DNA of 51,370 nucleotides from an uncultured Christensenellaceae bacterium (GCA_910588615.1 CAJUOI010000014.1:1-51370), one strand, 5' to 3'; shown: positions 33,324 to 41,565, counted from the first letter of the stretch. A program made the numbers and translations. The notes: a model not told the origin generated them from the letters alone.

Positions 33324-33818
33324 TTATTGCCAATGCAGGCGGTGCAGATTCCCTGCGGAAGAGAGTCCGCGGAAAGCGTTTTGCCTCAGCCCTTCGTAAA
33401 CGGCGATCGCCGCGCTGTTCGAAAGATTCAAGGAGCGCGTCTCCCCTATCATGGGTATGCGCACGCACTCGTCGGGGTGCTTTACGAGCAATTCCTCTTC
33501 CAGCCCGCGCGTCTCCTTGCCGAATACGAGATAATCGCCCTCGCGGTATTCCGCGTCCACATAGCAACGCGTCGATTTCGTCGTAAAAAAGTGAAAGCGT
33601 CCGCCTTCTGCCTCCGCAAAAAATTCGTCGAGATTTTCGTGCACCCGCACGTCCACGAACCGCCAATAATCCAAGCCCGCCCGCCTTACCTGCTTGTCGG
33701 AAATATCAAAGCCGATCGGCTTAACGAGATGCAGCACGCATCCCGTCGCCGCGCAGGTGCGCGCGATATTGCCCGTATTCTGCGGGATTTCCGGTTCCAC
33801 TAAAACGATATGAAACAT
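33324..33818 (-). CDS. trmL: tRNA (cytidine/uridine-2'-O-)-methyltransferase, wobble position
   Basis: 164 aa SPOUT enzyme (YibK/TrmL). Starts MFHIVLVEPEIPQNTGNIARTC; SAM-binding knot FGKETRGLEEEL and IPMIGETRSLNLSNSAAIAVYE. 2'-O-methylates position 34 of leucine tRNAs. There is no Shine-Dalgarno: TTGACA-N17-TACAAT (33828-33856) ends 9 nt before the ATG at 33818, so the mRNA should begin ~3 nt upstream. An in-frame ATG at 33827 abuts the -10 and cannot be the start of such an mRNA. Confidence 0.93.
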   Translation of the reverse strand: MFHIVLVEPEIPQNTGNIARTCAATGCVLHLVKPIGFDISDKQVRRAGLDYWRFVDVRVHENLDEFFAEAEGGRFHFFTTKSTRCYVDAEYREGDYLVFGKETRGLEEELLVKHPDECVRIPMIGETRSLNLSNSAAIAVYEGLRQNAFRGLSSAGNLHRLHWQ

Positions 33819-33827
33819 AGTACCCAT

Positions 33828-33856
33828 ATTGTAAGACAATTGCGTTCGTTTGTCAA
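33828..33856 (-). promoter_or_regulatory. trmL promoter giving a near-leaderless mRNA
   Basis: TTGACA (33851-33856), TACAAT (33828-33833), 17-bp spacer, minus strand. Confidence 0.75.
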
Positions 33857-33903
33857 GGACTTGAAAATCGGACGTTAAAATTTTTCCCTTTTCCTCACAG
33901 AAA

Positions 33904-33930
33904 AAGTCCCCTGCGCTTGACAGGGGACTT
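33904..33930 (-). terminator. sleB-ypeB operon terminator
   Basis: AAGTCCCCTG (33904-33913) and CAGGGGACTT (33921-33930) with a 7-nt loop, followed on the minus strand by TTTC. Confidence 0.85.
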
Positions 33931-33942
33931 TCGTCCGAAAGT

Positions 33943-35928
33943 TTATCTTAAATATTTTCCGCCCGAGCTCTCGCGGATACGGTACATCTGAACTTCGTTG
34001 CCCGTGTTCGCGTCGAGATATACGAGATAGGTTTCGTTCTCCGTATAGCAGGCGTATTCGTAAACCAGCGTTTCCTTGCCTTGGTTTGCAATCAACGCAA
34101 GGTGCACTTCGTAGGGCGTAAGCGAACCGGAAAGCATATCGCGCGCTTCTCTTTCGCTCATCTGCGCCTGCGGTATTTTGCGTTCGAAGTGATTGAAAAG
34201 ATAGTCTGCAGCGTCTATGCCGATGACGCGCCCCTTAGATTCGCATACGCGCACTCTGATGGCTTCGGGATAGACGCGCACGCCGTTCACAACGCCCACG
34301 TAGGTGATGTTCGCCACCATGCCCGTGTCCGAAGTGAAAGCCGCTTCCACGTCGTCGATGCCGAGCGTTGCGAGATATTCTCTTGCCAGCGAGTCGCACG
34401 CTTCCAAATCGAAGTTTTTCTGCGTGCAGGGCTCGTACGTGTCGAAGAACATCAGCTTGCCGCCGTTTTTCGAAATCTCGGCGTAGATTTCCGTGCCGTT
34501 CTCGTCCGTCATAACAAAGTTATAGCACTGCGTTCCGCGCGCTTCCGTTTCCCCCGTCATGCGCGTATCGGCAATATGGTAGGTGGAAAAATAGCCCTTT
34601 ACCAGCTCTTCGGCGCGCTCCGCCGTTACCTCTTCGAATTGTTCGAGACGGTTCTTTCCGACGTTGCCCTGTACCGAGAAGGGCGTATCCACCGCCGTAT
34701 CGGGGTTGAGATGCGTGTCCTTGCCCGCCTGCGAGAATTTGTTGCCTACCTCGCTTTTCTTGCCCTCGAGGAAGGCGCGGAAATCCTTGTCCTTCATGTT
34801 CATTACAATGTCGTTGAGCTCGCCGTACAGCGTATGGTTTACCTGACTCAAATAGGAAATCGTGTTCTTTTCCATCTCCGTCAGCTGCTTACCCTGCGCG
34901 AGTTCACCCAAAAGACGCTTCGCATAGCTTGCCGTACGGTTGACGAACGCCGAAATATCGGTGCCCGTCGCAGCGTCTACCGGAACGCGTTCGAGCGCGC
35001 TTTCCATCAAAGAACTGTTCACGAGCAGATCGGTCAAAAGCCTTCTCTGCTCGTCCGCGCCCGAAGAGACGCTGAGCTTGGACAGGCTGTCGTCCATATC
35101 CTCGGAAACGGATACCATTTCGAACAGCGTCGAGCGGTAACCGCTCTCCACTTCGGAATTCACATCGCGCATACGGATCGCGCCCGCCGTTACCACGGTT
35201 GCAAGCGCAAGGCAGGCAACGCCGAGCGAAACCACCGCCGCAAGCCAGCCGCCGAAGCCCTGCGAACGCTTTTTGTGTTCGGCGCGCCGACGGCGTTTAT
35301 CCTTCTTGTGCTCCGCTTTGCGCGCGCGCTGCTTTTCGCGCGCTTCCGCTCTGGCGGCGCGCGCCGCGTCGCGCGATTCCTGCTTCTGGCGGCGCAGCGC
35401 GATACGCTCTTTCTTTTCGCGCGCAAGCCGCTTCTGCTTCTCCGCCTTTCCCTCGTGCTTTAAAAGCTCGCGGCGCGCCGCCTTTTCCGCGCGGCGTTCC
35501 ACGCGCTTCTCCTTTAACGCCGCCCTGCGTTCCTGTCTTGCCTGAATGCGGTTTGCCTTTTTTTCTTTCAAAGCCGCGCGCTTTTCGATTTTTTTCGCCT
35601 TTAAAGCAGCTTTCTTTTCCAGCTTCTTTTCCTTGAGCTTGGCACGGCGCATGAGTTTTTCTTCCTTCTTCTGCGCACGCTTTTTCGCCGCCTCGATCCG
35701 CTTGTCCGCCGCCGCGCGCTCCTTCTTTTTCGCCCTTTCCGCCTTTTGCGATTTGGCGGACTTGGAAGGCGTATCCGTAGGCTTCGCCGTCTTTTTCGGG
35801 GCGGTCTTTTTCACGGGCTTAGACGCGGCGTTCGCGTTAACGCTGTCCGCCGTGTATTCCTTTTCCGCTTCCACTCTCTCAACTTTCTTTGCTCCGCTCG
35901 ATACGTTTTTTGCAATTTTCTTATCCAT
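33943..35928 (-). CDS. ypeB: spore germination protein YpeB with long basic N-terminal extension
   Basis: 661 aa. The C-terminal ~410 residues match YpeB: one membrane helix (~225-250), an extracellular helical part, then PepSY-like repeats (ANITYVGVVNGVRVYPEAIRV in the third, described at ~540-560). YpeB stabilises and inhibits SleB in the dormant spore. Usual YpeB is ~450 aa; here ~220 extra residues precede the helix, almost entirely Lys/Arg/Ala/Glu, predicted as a long charged helix. GGAGG ribosome binding site. Follows sleB by 9 bp. Confidence 0.85.
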   Translation of the reverse strand: MDKKIAKNVSSGAKKVERVEAEKEYTADSVNANAASKPVKKTAPKKTAKPTDTPSKSAKSQKAERAKKKERAAADKRIEAAKKRAQKKEEKLMRRAKLKEKKLEKKAALKAKKIEKRAALKEKKANRIQARQERRAALKEKRVERRAEKAARRELLKHEGKAEKQKRLAREKKERIALRRQKQESRDAARAARAEAREKQRARKAEHKKDKRRRRAEHKKRSQGFGGWLAAVVSLGVACLALATVVTAGAIRMRDVNSEVESGYRSTLFEMVSVSEDMDDSLSKLSVSSGADEQRRLLTDLLVNSSLMESALERVPVDAATGTDISAFVNRTASYAKRLLGELAQGKQLTEMEKNTISYLSQVNHTLYGELNDIVMNMKDKDFRAFLEGKKSEVGNKFSQAGKDTHLNPDTAVDTPFSVQGNVGKNRLEQFEEVTAERAEELVKGYFSTYHIADTRMTGETEARGTQCYNFVMTDENGTEIYAEISKNGGKLMFFDTYEPCTQKNFDLEACDSLAREYLATLGIDDVEAAFTSDTGMVANITYVGVVNGVRVYPEAIRVRVCESKGRVIGIDAADYLFNHFERKIPQAQMSEREARDMLSGSLTPYEVHLALIANQGKETLVYEYACYTENETYLVYLDANTGNEVQMYRIRESSGGKYLR

Positions 35929-35937
35929 ATCTCCTCC

Positions 35938-36678
35938 TTAAATGGCAAACACGTGCTTGCCGATCACGGTAACCGTCTTACGGCTGAAAATCCAAGCGCT
36001 CGTCGCTTTGGCGGGGTTGTAATAATAGATCGCACCGTAGGTAGGATCCCAGCCGTTCATTGCGTCGCGCGCGGCGTCGTACGCCGTCTGATTGGGTTCG
36101 AGGTTGATCTGCCCGTCCGCTACCGCCGTAAACGCGCCCTTCTGATAGATAACGCCCGCGATCGTGTTGGGGAAGGACGAACTTCTCACGCGGTTCATGA
36201 TCACCGCGCCGATCGCCACCTGACCCGTGTAACTCTCTCCTCTGCCTTCGGCGTAAATCGCCTTCGCCATGAGATAGAGATCGCTCGACGAATAGTTCGA
36301 AGAGCCCGTCGACGGCTTCGTACCGTTGAGCGCGTTGTACGAATCGTTCATACCGAGCGCGGCGTAAGTCGCTTTGCCCACCACGCCGTCCGCCGTCAGA
36401 CCGTTCTTCTTCTGGAACGAGATCACGGCTTTTTTCGTGCCCGAGCCGAAAATGCCGTCCACCGCACCCGTATAGTAGCCCCATTGCTTCAATCTGCGCT
36501 GAACTTCCTTCACTTCTCCGCCCTGACTGCCCTGACGCAGTACGGCGGTTTCAACGGAAAGTTCAATCGCGGTTTCGGCGGCGCTATGCCTTTGGCTTAC
36601 CGCAATCGCCGTAGCGGACGCCGCGGCAGAAGCGGTAAGCGCGAGCGTCAGCGCGCCGATTGCCATAAACTTTTTCAT
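35938..36678 (-). CDS. sleB: spore cortex-lytic enzyme SleB
   Basis: 246 aa. Signal peptide (~1-25), a PG_binding_1 domain (~47-107; LRQGSQGGEVKEVQRRLKQWGYY split as LRQGSQGGEV and KEVQRRLKQWGYY), a short Ser/Asn linker, and a Hydrolase_2 domain (~132-246) with the catalytic Glu in AIYAEGRGES. A lytic transglycosylase that degrades spore cortex during germination. AGGAGG ribosome binding site. Expected to be made in the forespore under sigma-G. Confidence 0.93.
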   Translation of the reverse strand: MKKFMAIGALTLALTASAAASATAIAVSQRHSAAETAIELSVETAVLRQGSQGGEVKEVQRRLKQWGYYTGAVDGIFGSGTKKAVISFQKKNGLTADGVVGKATYAALGMNDSYNALNGTKPSTGSSNYSSSDLYLMAKAIYAEGRGESYTGQVAIGAVIMNRVRSSSFPNTIAGVIYQKGAFTAVADGQINLEPNQTAYDAARDAMNGWDPTYGAIYYYNPAKATSAWIFSRKTVTVIGKHVFAI

Positions 36679-36715
36679 AATTTCCTCCTATGCGTAATTT
36701 GGGCAGACGCAAAAA

Positions 36716-36745
36716 TTTTATGCGGAAGTTTTATGAAAATTATCA
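36716..36745 (-). promoter_or_regulatory. possible sigma-G promoter of sleB
   Basis: TGATA (36741-36745) and CATAAAA (36716-36722) with an 18-bp spacer, minus strand. Resembles the sigma-G pattern (TGMATA-N17/18-CATMHTA) only partly. Confidence 0.3.
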
Positions 36746-36767
36746 TCGGCACGCCGCGCAAAGCGTA

Positions 36768-36800
36768 AGATGCTTCGCTCCGCTCCGAATACCAAGGGAG
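36768..36800. repeat. dispersed intergenic repeat, copy D
   Basis: Partial copy: GCGTAAGATGCTTCGCTCC followed by GCTCCGAATACC. Related to the other TCATTCCGAG-type strings. Confidence 0.35.
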
Positions 36801-36813
36801 ATACGCGGTCTAA

Positions 36814-36842
36814 CAAAAAAACGGCGGTCTGCCGACCGCCGT
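36814..36842 (-). terminator. terminator left of the AT-rich island
   Basis: ACGGCGGTC (36821-36829) and GACCGCCGT (36834-36842) with a 4-nt loop; seven T follow on the minus strand. It lies 50 bp beyond the stop of the small ORF at 36892-37062. Confidence 0.75.
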
Positions 36843-36891
36843 GTGCGTCCCGAATTTTCTCAAAAAATAAAAGTTCGGCAAAAGGTGCCTG

Positions 36892-37062
36892 TCATAGACA
36901 TTTCCGTGCGTATAAATAGCCAAACATCTTCGCAAGCAAAGTATAGAGGGCTATACTTTTGCATGAGGCGATAAATTGAAATTCAGCTTTCGCCCCAGCG
37001 GTTTCCAACACCGTATCGGGTAGATTATCGGGACAGTATTCAAGTATATCGTTAGATTGCAT
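36892..37062 (-). CDS. small ORF (56 aa) in the AT-rich island, possible gene remnant
   Basis: Open from ATG (37062) to TGA (36892). The peptide begins MQSNDILEYCPDNLPDTVLE and continues with a hydrophobic stretch; no family recognised. Ribosome binding site is weak. A terminator follows at 36814-36842, which supports transcription, but a perfect palindrome (AAAGTATAG-AGGG-CTATACTTT, about 36939-36960) lies inside the frame, which would be odd for coding DNA. It may be a gene remnant. Confidence 0.35.
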   Translation of the reverse strand: MQSNDILEYCPDNLPDTVLETAGAKAEFQFIASCKSIALYTLLAKMFGYLYARKCL

Positions 37063-37301
37063 TTCATGTCTTTCATTATATAAATTACCGTTTATCGTAA
37101 TTGCATGATAACAAAACCAAATAAGAAAAGCAAGGAGCGTTATTTACCGTAGTTCCCATAGGAAATTTTACCACAGGAACAGAATGTAAGTATAGGCGCA
37201 CTATACCTTGCGAGAAAGGTGAGTGCGTTTTTACTTTACCTTTTGATTGAGTTGCGGTATAATAATAGAGCGATAAACAGTAATTTAGCGGAGATTTTAA
37301 T

Positions 37302-37742
37302 ATGCTTACAACAGAGCCAACTATTGAAATGATTCAGGAGTGGAAATGCATATATAACGAAAATCGTGATAAGTTGAAACCGAATCGGAAAAGCGGAGCA
37401 GAAATAAATGATTATTTTTGCAACAAATATCGTTTTGAAAAATTAGATTCTTTATCTTTTCATGATGTCGTAGAATTCAACATTATGAAAAATGAATCTA
37501 ATAGAGAGAAATTACCGCAAGGTGCAGTACCGCAAATTGTTGCATATAAAGCTAAAGATTCATCTGTTTTAGTCGGGATTGATTTAGTTACGGGGTTTTT
37601 CCATATTGAAGGAAAAGATATTAATAGAGTGGCGGAAATTTACGATGACCTTTTTCTGTTCAGAGGATTAGACGAAACAGATATAAAAAATTATTTTTTA
37701 GTCGCACAATACATTCAGTGCTGGAATAACAAATTATCATAG
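37302..37742 (+). CDS. hypothetical protein in the AT-rich island
   Basis: 146 aa, soluble, family not recognised. Begins MLTTEPTIEMIQEWKCIYNE. AT-rich codon use (AAA, GAA, ATT) differs from neighbours, a sign of foreign origin. GGAG ribosome binding site ~9 nt upstream within the repeated leader TTTAGCGGAGATT. Size, composition and isolated small-gene setting recall immunity or accessory proteins, but nothing specific supports that. Confidence 0.65.
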   Translation: MLTTEPTIEMIQEWKCIYNENRDKLKPNRKSGAEINDYFCNKYRFEKLDSLSFHDVVEFNIMKNESNREKLPQGAVPQIVAYKAKDSSVLVGIDLVTGFFHIEGKDINRVAEIYDDLFLFRGLDETDIKNYFLVAQYIQCWNNKLS

Positions 37743-37773
37743 TAACGATAAATTTCAATTTAGCGGAGATTAA

Positions 37774-38352
37774 ATGAAAACACAAAAAGACAGTAAAAAA
37801 CAGTACGCAAAAATAGTTTTAATTATCTCTTGCGTTTTTGCGGTTATATCGAGTGTCTTGCTTGTTATTGCGATATGCGGGTTTCCGCAAGCGTTAAAAT
37901 ACCCGCAACTAGTGAAGTATTTATACGAAAACGGCATTGAGGTTGATGCTTACGCCATAGGTTATTACGATGATTACAGCACAACAGTACATACCGACCC
38001 TAATCATAGACCGCACATACATCGTAGCGGGCGTTTTCACATAGTATACGAATATGTTGACGACAATGGCGACACATATACTGACGAATATTTAGATACC
38101 GTTGTATGCAAAACAAGAGATGAACTGAATGCGCGAGAGCAGTATATTAAGCAAATGATAGCTGACGAACCGACAAAGAAAATGCTTATTGCCGATAATG
38201 GGATGTGCTGTCTATCTGTTAATAAGGAATCATTAAAACGCAATACAGCTTTAATCGTTTACAGTATTTTAATTCCGGTTTCATCGGTGGTGTTAGGCTT
38301 ATGTATATTCGGCATTGTACGGCAGTCTAAAAAATTGCGACAGTTAAGATAA
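37774..38352 (+). CDS. two-helix membrane protein in the AT-rich island (DUF3592-like topology)
   Basis: 192 aa. Membrane helices at ~12-35 and ~155-182 flank an extracytoplasmic domain with the segment HIVYEYVDDNGDTYTDEY, which resembles DUF3592 proteins (YxYxVDGxxY). Preceded by the same leader repeat as the upstream gene and flanked by identical 16-bp repeats. AT-rich codon use. Followed by a strong bidirectional terminator (38389-38423). Function unknown. Confidence 0.65.
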   Translation: MKTQKDSKKQYAKIVLIISCVFAVISSVLLVIAICGFPQALKYPQLVKYLYENGIEVDAYAIGYYDDYSTTVHTDPNHRPHIHRSGRFHIVYEYVDDNGDTYTDEYLDTVVCKTRDELNAREQYIKQMIADEPTKKMLIADNGMCCLSVNKESLKRNTALIVYSILIPVSSVVLGLCIFGIVRQSKKLRQLR

Positions 38353-38388
38353 TCATAATAAGATAAATTTCAATTTACCATCAATTAT

Positions 38389-38423
38389 AAAAAGCGAAGA
38401 ATTTAAAAATTCTTCGCTTTTTA
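38389..38423. terminator. bidirectional terminator between the island and the APH-like gene
   Basis: AAGCGAAGAATTT and AAATTCTTCGCTT pair almost perfectly with A and T runs on the two sides, so it can terminate both convergent genes. Confidence 0.85.
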
Positions 38424-38507
38424 TATTCCCTACGGGAAGTACGCTTTTATTGCTCCTTGCTTTTTATCCATGTGAAATGCAGGATTTTGCAAAAATTTAT
38501 TTGGTTA

Positions 38508-39248
38508 TCAGGTCCAATCGCAGACGTTCACCCATTTTGCAAGGAACTCCGCTTCTTCGGGCTTGTTCTTCACCGACTGCGAAGCCGCGACGATGGGCAG
38601 GATCCTCTGCACGTACTGAATGGCGGTGTCCGTTTTCGTGCAATAGAGTTTTAAATATTTTTCCGCAAGATCGTCCTTCTGCTGCAACTTAAACAACAAA
38701 TACGTTCTTGCCGCGTCCGCCGAGCCGTTGCCCTGCGTTGCGTGCGACCAGTCGATAATATACGGCGTGCCGTCCTTTGCGATAATCACGTTGCTGGGCT
38801 GGAAGTCGCCGTGGCACAGCTTTCTGTGGCGGGGCAGACCGTCTAGACGGACGTGCAAATCGTAACGCACCGTCGCGGGAAAAGCGCTCGCCGAAATCTT
38901 GGCGTGCATCTTGTCGCGCAGGTGTCCCAGAAGCGGAACGTTTTCTTTACTCATCTTGATCTGTAAGTCCACGAAGAAATCAAGATATTCGTCCGTTTTT
39001 TCGGGATGCTTCTGCATGAGTTCTTCAAGCGTATCGCCCTCGACGTATTCCCACATCAACGACCATTTGCCTTCGATGACCTCTACGCCGAGGACTTTGG
39101 GAATGTTCAGGGAAGTTTCCTCCACGCGCGCCTGATTGAGCGCTTCGTTCAGGATGCCCGCTTTGGAATAGCTTTCGTCGAACGACTTGATAAGCTTATC
39201 CCCGTCGCGGTACAGCTTCTTTCCCTTGCTTGTGTGAATGAGTTTCAT
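38508..39248 (-). CDS. aminoglycoside phosphotransferase-like small-molecule kinase
   Basis: 246 aa protein-kinase-like fold of the APH family. The catalytic loop is CHGDFQPSNVI (~142-152) and the metal motif is IIDWSHA (~160-166); the hinge is WEYVEGDTLEEL. This short form is widespread in Clostridia; its substrate is not known and it need not be an antibiotic-resistance enzyme. GGAGGAG ribosome binding site, promoter at 39341-39369. Confidence 0.82.
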   Translation of the reverse strand: MKLIHTSKGKKLYRDGDKLIKSFDESYSKAGILNEALNQARVEETSLNIPKVLGVEVIEGKWSLMWEYVEGDTLEELMQKHPEKTDEYLDFFVDLQIKMSKENVPLLGHLRDKMHAKISASAFPATVRYDLHVRLDGLPRHRKLCHGDFQPSNVIIAKDGTPYIIDWSHATQGNGSADAARTYLLFKLQQKDDLAEKYLKLYCTKTDTAIQYVQRILPIVAASQSVKNKPEEAEFLAKWVNVCDWT

Positions 39249-39340
39249 TGTTGTCTCCTCCTTATATCAGCGGGGTTTTATCCCGCAAAGATTTCCGCCA
39301 TAACTTCGGGATTGTTTCGTTTATTTGCAATCCCGCGTCT
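39249..39340 (-). promoter_or_regulatory. structured 5' UTR of the APH-like gene
   Basis: The ~85-nt UTR holds two hairpins, GGGATTG/CAATCCC and GCGGG-ATAAAA-CCCGC, and a 7-codon ORF (ATG GCG GAA ATC TTT GCG; GGA TAA) between them. No terminator is present. Possible translational leader; unproven. Confidence 0.35.
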
Positions 39341-39369
39341 ATTATATCTCATAAATCGAAAAATGTAAA
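39341..39369 (-). promoter_or_regulatory. promoter of the APH-like gene
   Basis: TTTACA (39364-39369), TATAAT (39341-39346), 17-bp spacer, minus strand. Confidence 0.75.
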
Positions 39370-39578
39370 TACCTTTTTGATAAATTTTTCCATAAATTTG
39401 TCGGTTTTTTTCACGTTTACACACGTTTTGCGCCGTCTGTCGAAAATTCGTTACTCGTCGCGAATTATAGCGCCGCCACTTGTCGTTCCGAGGCGCGCAA
39501 AGCGCGACGGAAAATCTCTCCCGTTCCGTTTTTCTGTTATAAACGCCGCCCGTACGGGCGGCGCAAGCAAAGCCGTTT
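39370..39578. repeat. non-coding stretch with dispersed repeat, copy E, and terminator
   Basis: 39481-39530 holds TGTCGTTCCGAGGCGCGCAA then AGCGCGACGGAAAATCTC, a clear member of the dispersed family. 39542-39562 is a GCCGCCC-GTAC-GGGCGGC hairpin that, on the minus strand, leads into TTTATAAC and probably terminates the gene at 39579. I see nothing else in this gap. Confidence 0.55.
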
Positions 39579-40499
39579 TTATTCTTCTGACGCTTCCGTT
39601 TCTTCTGCGGACACTTCCGCATCCCCGAACACCCAATCGAGGCAGGCGATCTTGCCGCGCAGCGTTTCGAGCTTCGCGCCGTCCTCGGTGGAGGAGAGTG
39701 CTTCGTTGATCCGGCACAATCTTTGCGCCAGACTCCATTTGCGCAAAAACACCAGCGCCGAAACGAACAGAATAAACGACACTCCGCCGAATCCCGCCGT
39801 GCACACTACGGGCGCAATACTCTGCGTTCTTACGATATAGTTCGCACTGACCGCGCAAGCGATCATGCAAAGCAGCATCCCCCCGACGAGCGCAAGCGCG
39901 CGCACGAAGTAATACTTTTTATTCTCGGCAAACGCCCGCCGCCGTTCCTCCTGCTTTTCGAGCACGGAGGGGGCAAGCGCCCGTTCCTCCTCCGCAAGCC
40001 GCGCGCGCTCCTCCTTTAACGAAGCCGCCTTCTCTCGCACGAACGCCTTGCTCTTATCGTCCGCTTCGGAAAGCGCCTCGGCATATTCCGCCACGTAAAA
40101 TGGCGCAAAATCGGTAAAGTTTTTCGTACGCGCCGTCCAGAGCCCCGTAACCGTGCGCTCGTCCGCAAACGAATAGCACGCCGCCTGCGCGTAAAGCGGC
40201 TCCGCCTCGGCGTACTTCTCCTCCGCAGCCAAAGCATCCGCCGCAGAAACGAGTTTTTCGTACTCCGCCTTCTCCGCCTCTTCCGCCTTTTTGCGGCGTT
40301 CGAGCTCGCGCTGCAATTGCGAAGGCGTCAGTCCGACCAGATCCTCGTCGAACTCCTCGTCGGGGATTTCGAACACGACGTCTTCGGTTTGCTCCTCCTC
40401 GCCCTCGTCGGCGAGCGCGTCCTCGGCGTCCACCCCGTCCTTCGTGCGTCTGATACGGATCAACCGCTCGTCGTCTTTGTCTACGATTCTTTCTTCCAT
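39579..40499 (-). CDS. hypothetical membrane protein with acidic/coiled-coil N-terminus
   Basis: 306 aa, not recognised. An acidic N-terminal third (~1-60), a charged Ala/Glu/Lys-rich helical part (~60-190; one short TPR-like stretch AEEKYAEAEPLYAQAA), then two membrane helices (~200-222 and ~232-252) and an acidic tail. GGAGG ribosome binding site. It starts 12 bp after the ispE stop codon and is probably co-transcribed with it. Confidence 0.65.
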   Translation of the reverse strand: MEERIVDKDDERLIRIRRTKDGVDAEDALADEGEEEQTEDVVFEIPDEEFDEDLVGLTPSQLQRELERRKKAEEAEKAEYEKLVSAADALAAEEKYAEAEPLYAQAACYSFADERTVTGLWTARTKNFTDFAPFYVAEYAEALSEADDKSKAFVREKAASLKEERARLAEEERALAPSVLEKQEERRRAFAENKKYYFVRALALVGGMLLCMIACAVSANYIVRTQSIAPVVCTAGFGGVSFILFVSALVFLRKWSLAQRLCRINEALSSTEDGAKLETLRGKIACLDWVFGDAEVSAEETEASEE

Positions 40500-40511
40500 A
40501 TGGATCCTCCT

Positions 40512-41426
40512 TTAATCCGTCTGAATTTCGTCGGCGTCAAGCACGAACGGATTGCGCCATTTTTTCTTTTTTACGGCGTCCGCCGCATCCACGCAATATA
40601 CGCGGAATTTCCCGCGGTAGCGGCTCTTCGCCCATTCCGCAAGCTCGCGCGCGGAAAAGAGCGCGAACGCCGCGCTGCCCGAACCCGTCATCGCCGCGCC
40701 GAGCGGAGAAAAACTCTTTACGGTGCGGAACGCTTCCGCCGCGTCAGGCTCGATATCGGCAGCCGCCCCGTACAAATCGTTGCCGAAAAACTTCGCGCCC
40801 GCCTCCATACCCATGCTCTTCCACGCGGAAAGACAGCGGTCGGTGCGCGGCTCGCACGTCTTTTGCTGCGCGTCGTACTGTTTATAGCACTCCGCCGTGG
40901 ACACGCCGTTTTTCGGACAGAGCAACAGAAAGTGCATTTCGGGGCATTCGCCCAACCGCTCGATGCATTCGCCCCTCCCCCGCAAGCGGGCGAACCCGCC
41001 GTGCAAAAGATACTTGGTGTCGCTGCCGAGCGCATCGGCAATTTCTTCGATTGCCCGCTCGTCCTTTACGCCGTACAGCTTTGCCATTGCGTTCAACACC
41101 CCCGCCGCATCGGCGGACGATCCGCCCAAACCCGCACCCATGGGAATATTTTTATATACCGTGATTTCCGCGCCCGCCGTACGGAATTTGCGAATAAACG
41201 CTTCCGCGGCGCGCACGGCGTTATTCCCTTCAAAGGGAATATTCTCGCTGCCCATGCCGTGCATGGTAATGCCGACGAGGGAATCTTTCCTCTTTTTTAC
41301 GATGATCTTATCGTACAGCCCGACGGTTACGACGAGGGAATCGAGCATGTGATATCCGTTTTCCGTGCCGTGAATATCGAGCGTCAAGTTGAGTTTTGCA
41401 TACGCTAAGACTTTTGCCGTATTCAT
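40512..41426 (-). CDS. ispE: 4-diphosphocytidyl-2-C-methyl-D-erythritol kinase
   Basis: GHMP kinase of the MEP isoprenoid pathway, ~304 aa. The ATP loop is IPMGAGLGGSSADAAGV (~93-109); substrate residues lie in AYAKLNLTLDI near the start. Leaderless start: TTGCAT-N17-TACAAT (41434-41462) places the -10 over the first in-frame ATG (41435), so translation should begin at the ATG of 41429 or 41426 (MNTAKVLAYAKLN). No Shine-Dalgarno sequence is present. Confidence 0.92.
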   Translation of the reverse strand: MNTAKVLAYAKLNLTLDIHGTENGYHMLDSLVVTVGLYDKIIVKKRKDSLVGITMHGMGSENIPFEGNNAVRAAEAFIRKFRTAGAEITVYKNIPMGAGLGGSSADAAGVLNAMAKLYGVKDERAIEEIADALGSDTKYLLHGGFARLRGRGECIERLGECPEMHFLLLCPKNGVSTAECYKQYDAQQKTCEPRTDRCLSAWKSMGMEAGAKFFGNDLYGAAADIEPDAAEAFRTVKSFSPLGAAMTGSGSAAFALFSARELAEWAKSRYRGKFRVYCVDAADAVKKKKWRNPFVLDADEIQTD

Positions 41427-41433
41427 CATTGAC

Positions 41434-41462
41434 ATTGTAACATATTTTTACCCCGAATGCAA
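41434..41462 (-). promoter_or_regulatory. ispE promoter giving a leaderless mRNA
   Basis: TTGCAT (41457-41462), TACAAT (41434-41439), 17-bp spacer; start expected at ~41427, at the tandem ATG ATG. Confidence 0.7.
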
Positions 41463-41528
41463 GGTAAACGGGAAACGGAAAGAAAAATAATTTTCGAGAA
41501 AACGCATCCCCTCTTTCCATGCCGCAAT

Positions 41529-41556
41529 CAAAAACGCCGTTCTGATTGACGGCGTT
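41529..41556 (-). terminator. terminator after the small ORF
   Basis: AACGCCGT (41533-41540) and ACGGCGTT (41549-41556), followed on the minus strand by a T run. Confidence 0.75.
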
Positions 41557-41565
41557 TCCGTTAAA

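Larger units (their letters stand above)
36955..38377. mobile_element. AT-rich island bounded by short related repeats (possible acquired segment)
   Basis: GATAAATTTCAATTTA occurs at 37747-37762 and, identically, at 38362-38377, bracketing the gene at 37774-38352. At the left edge (about 36971-36985), TAAATTGAAATTCA matches the reverse complement in 12 consecutive bases. The two plus-strand genes have nearly the same 5' leader (TTTAGCGGAGATT at 37284 and 37759). Base composition drops sharply against the flanks. No transposase or integrase is present, so mobility is only inferred. Confidence 0.4.

Noticed and set aside
34081..35463. 460-codon plus-strand ORF opposite ypeB
   Set aside because: Long only because the GC-rich, Lys/Arg-rich ypeB strand lacks stops in the opposite frame. 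Its protein is His/Arg-rich and matches nothing, while the minus strand is clearly YpeB.
36939..36960. Terminator at the AAAGTATAG/CTATACTTT palindrome
   Set aside because: The stem is perfect but AT-rich, has no T-tract in the minus direction and lies within the small ORF; left unassigned.
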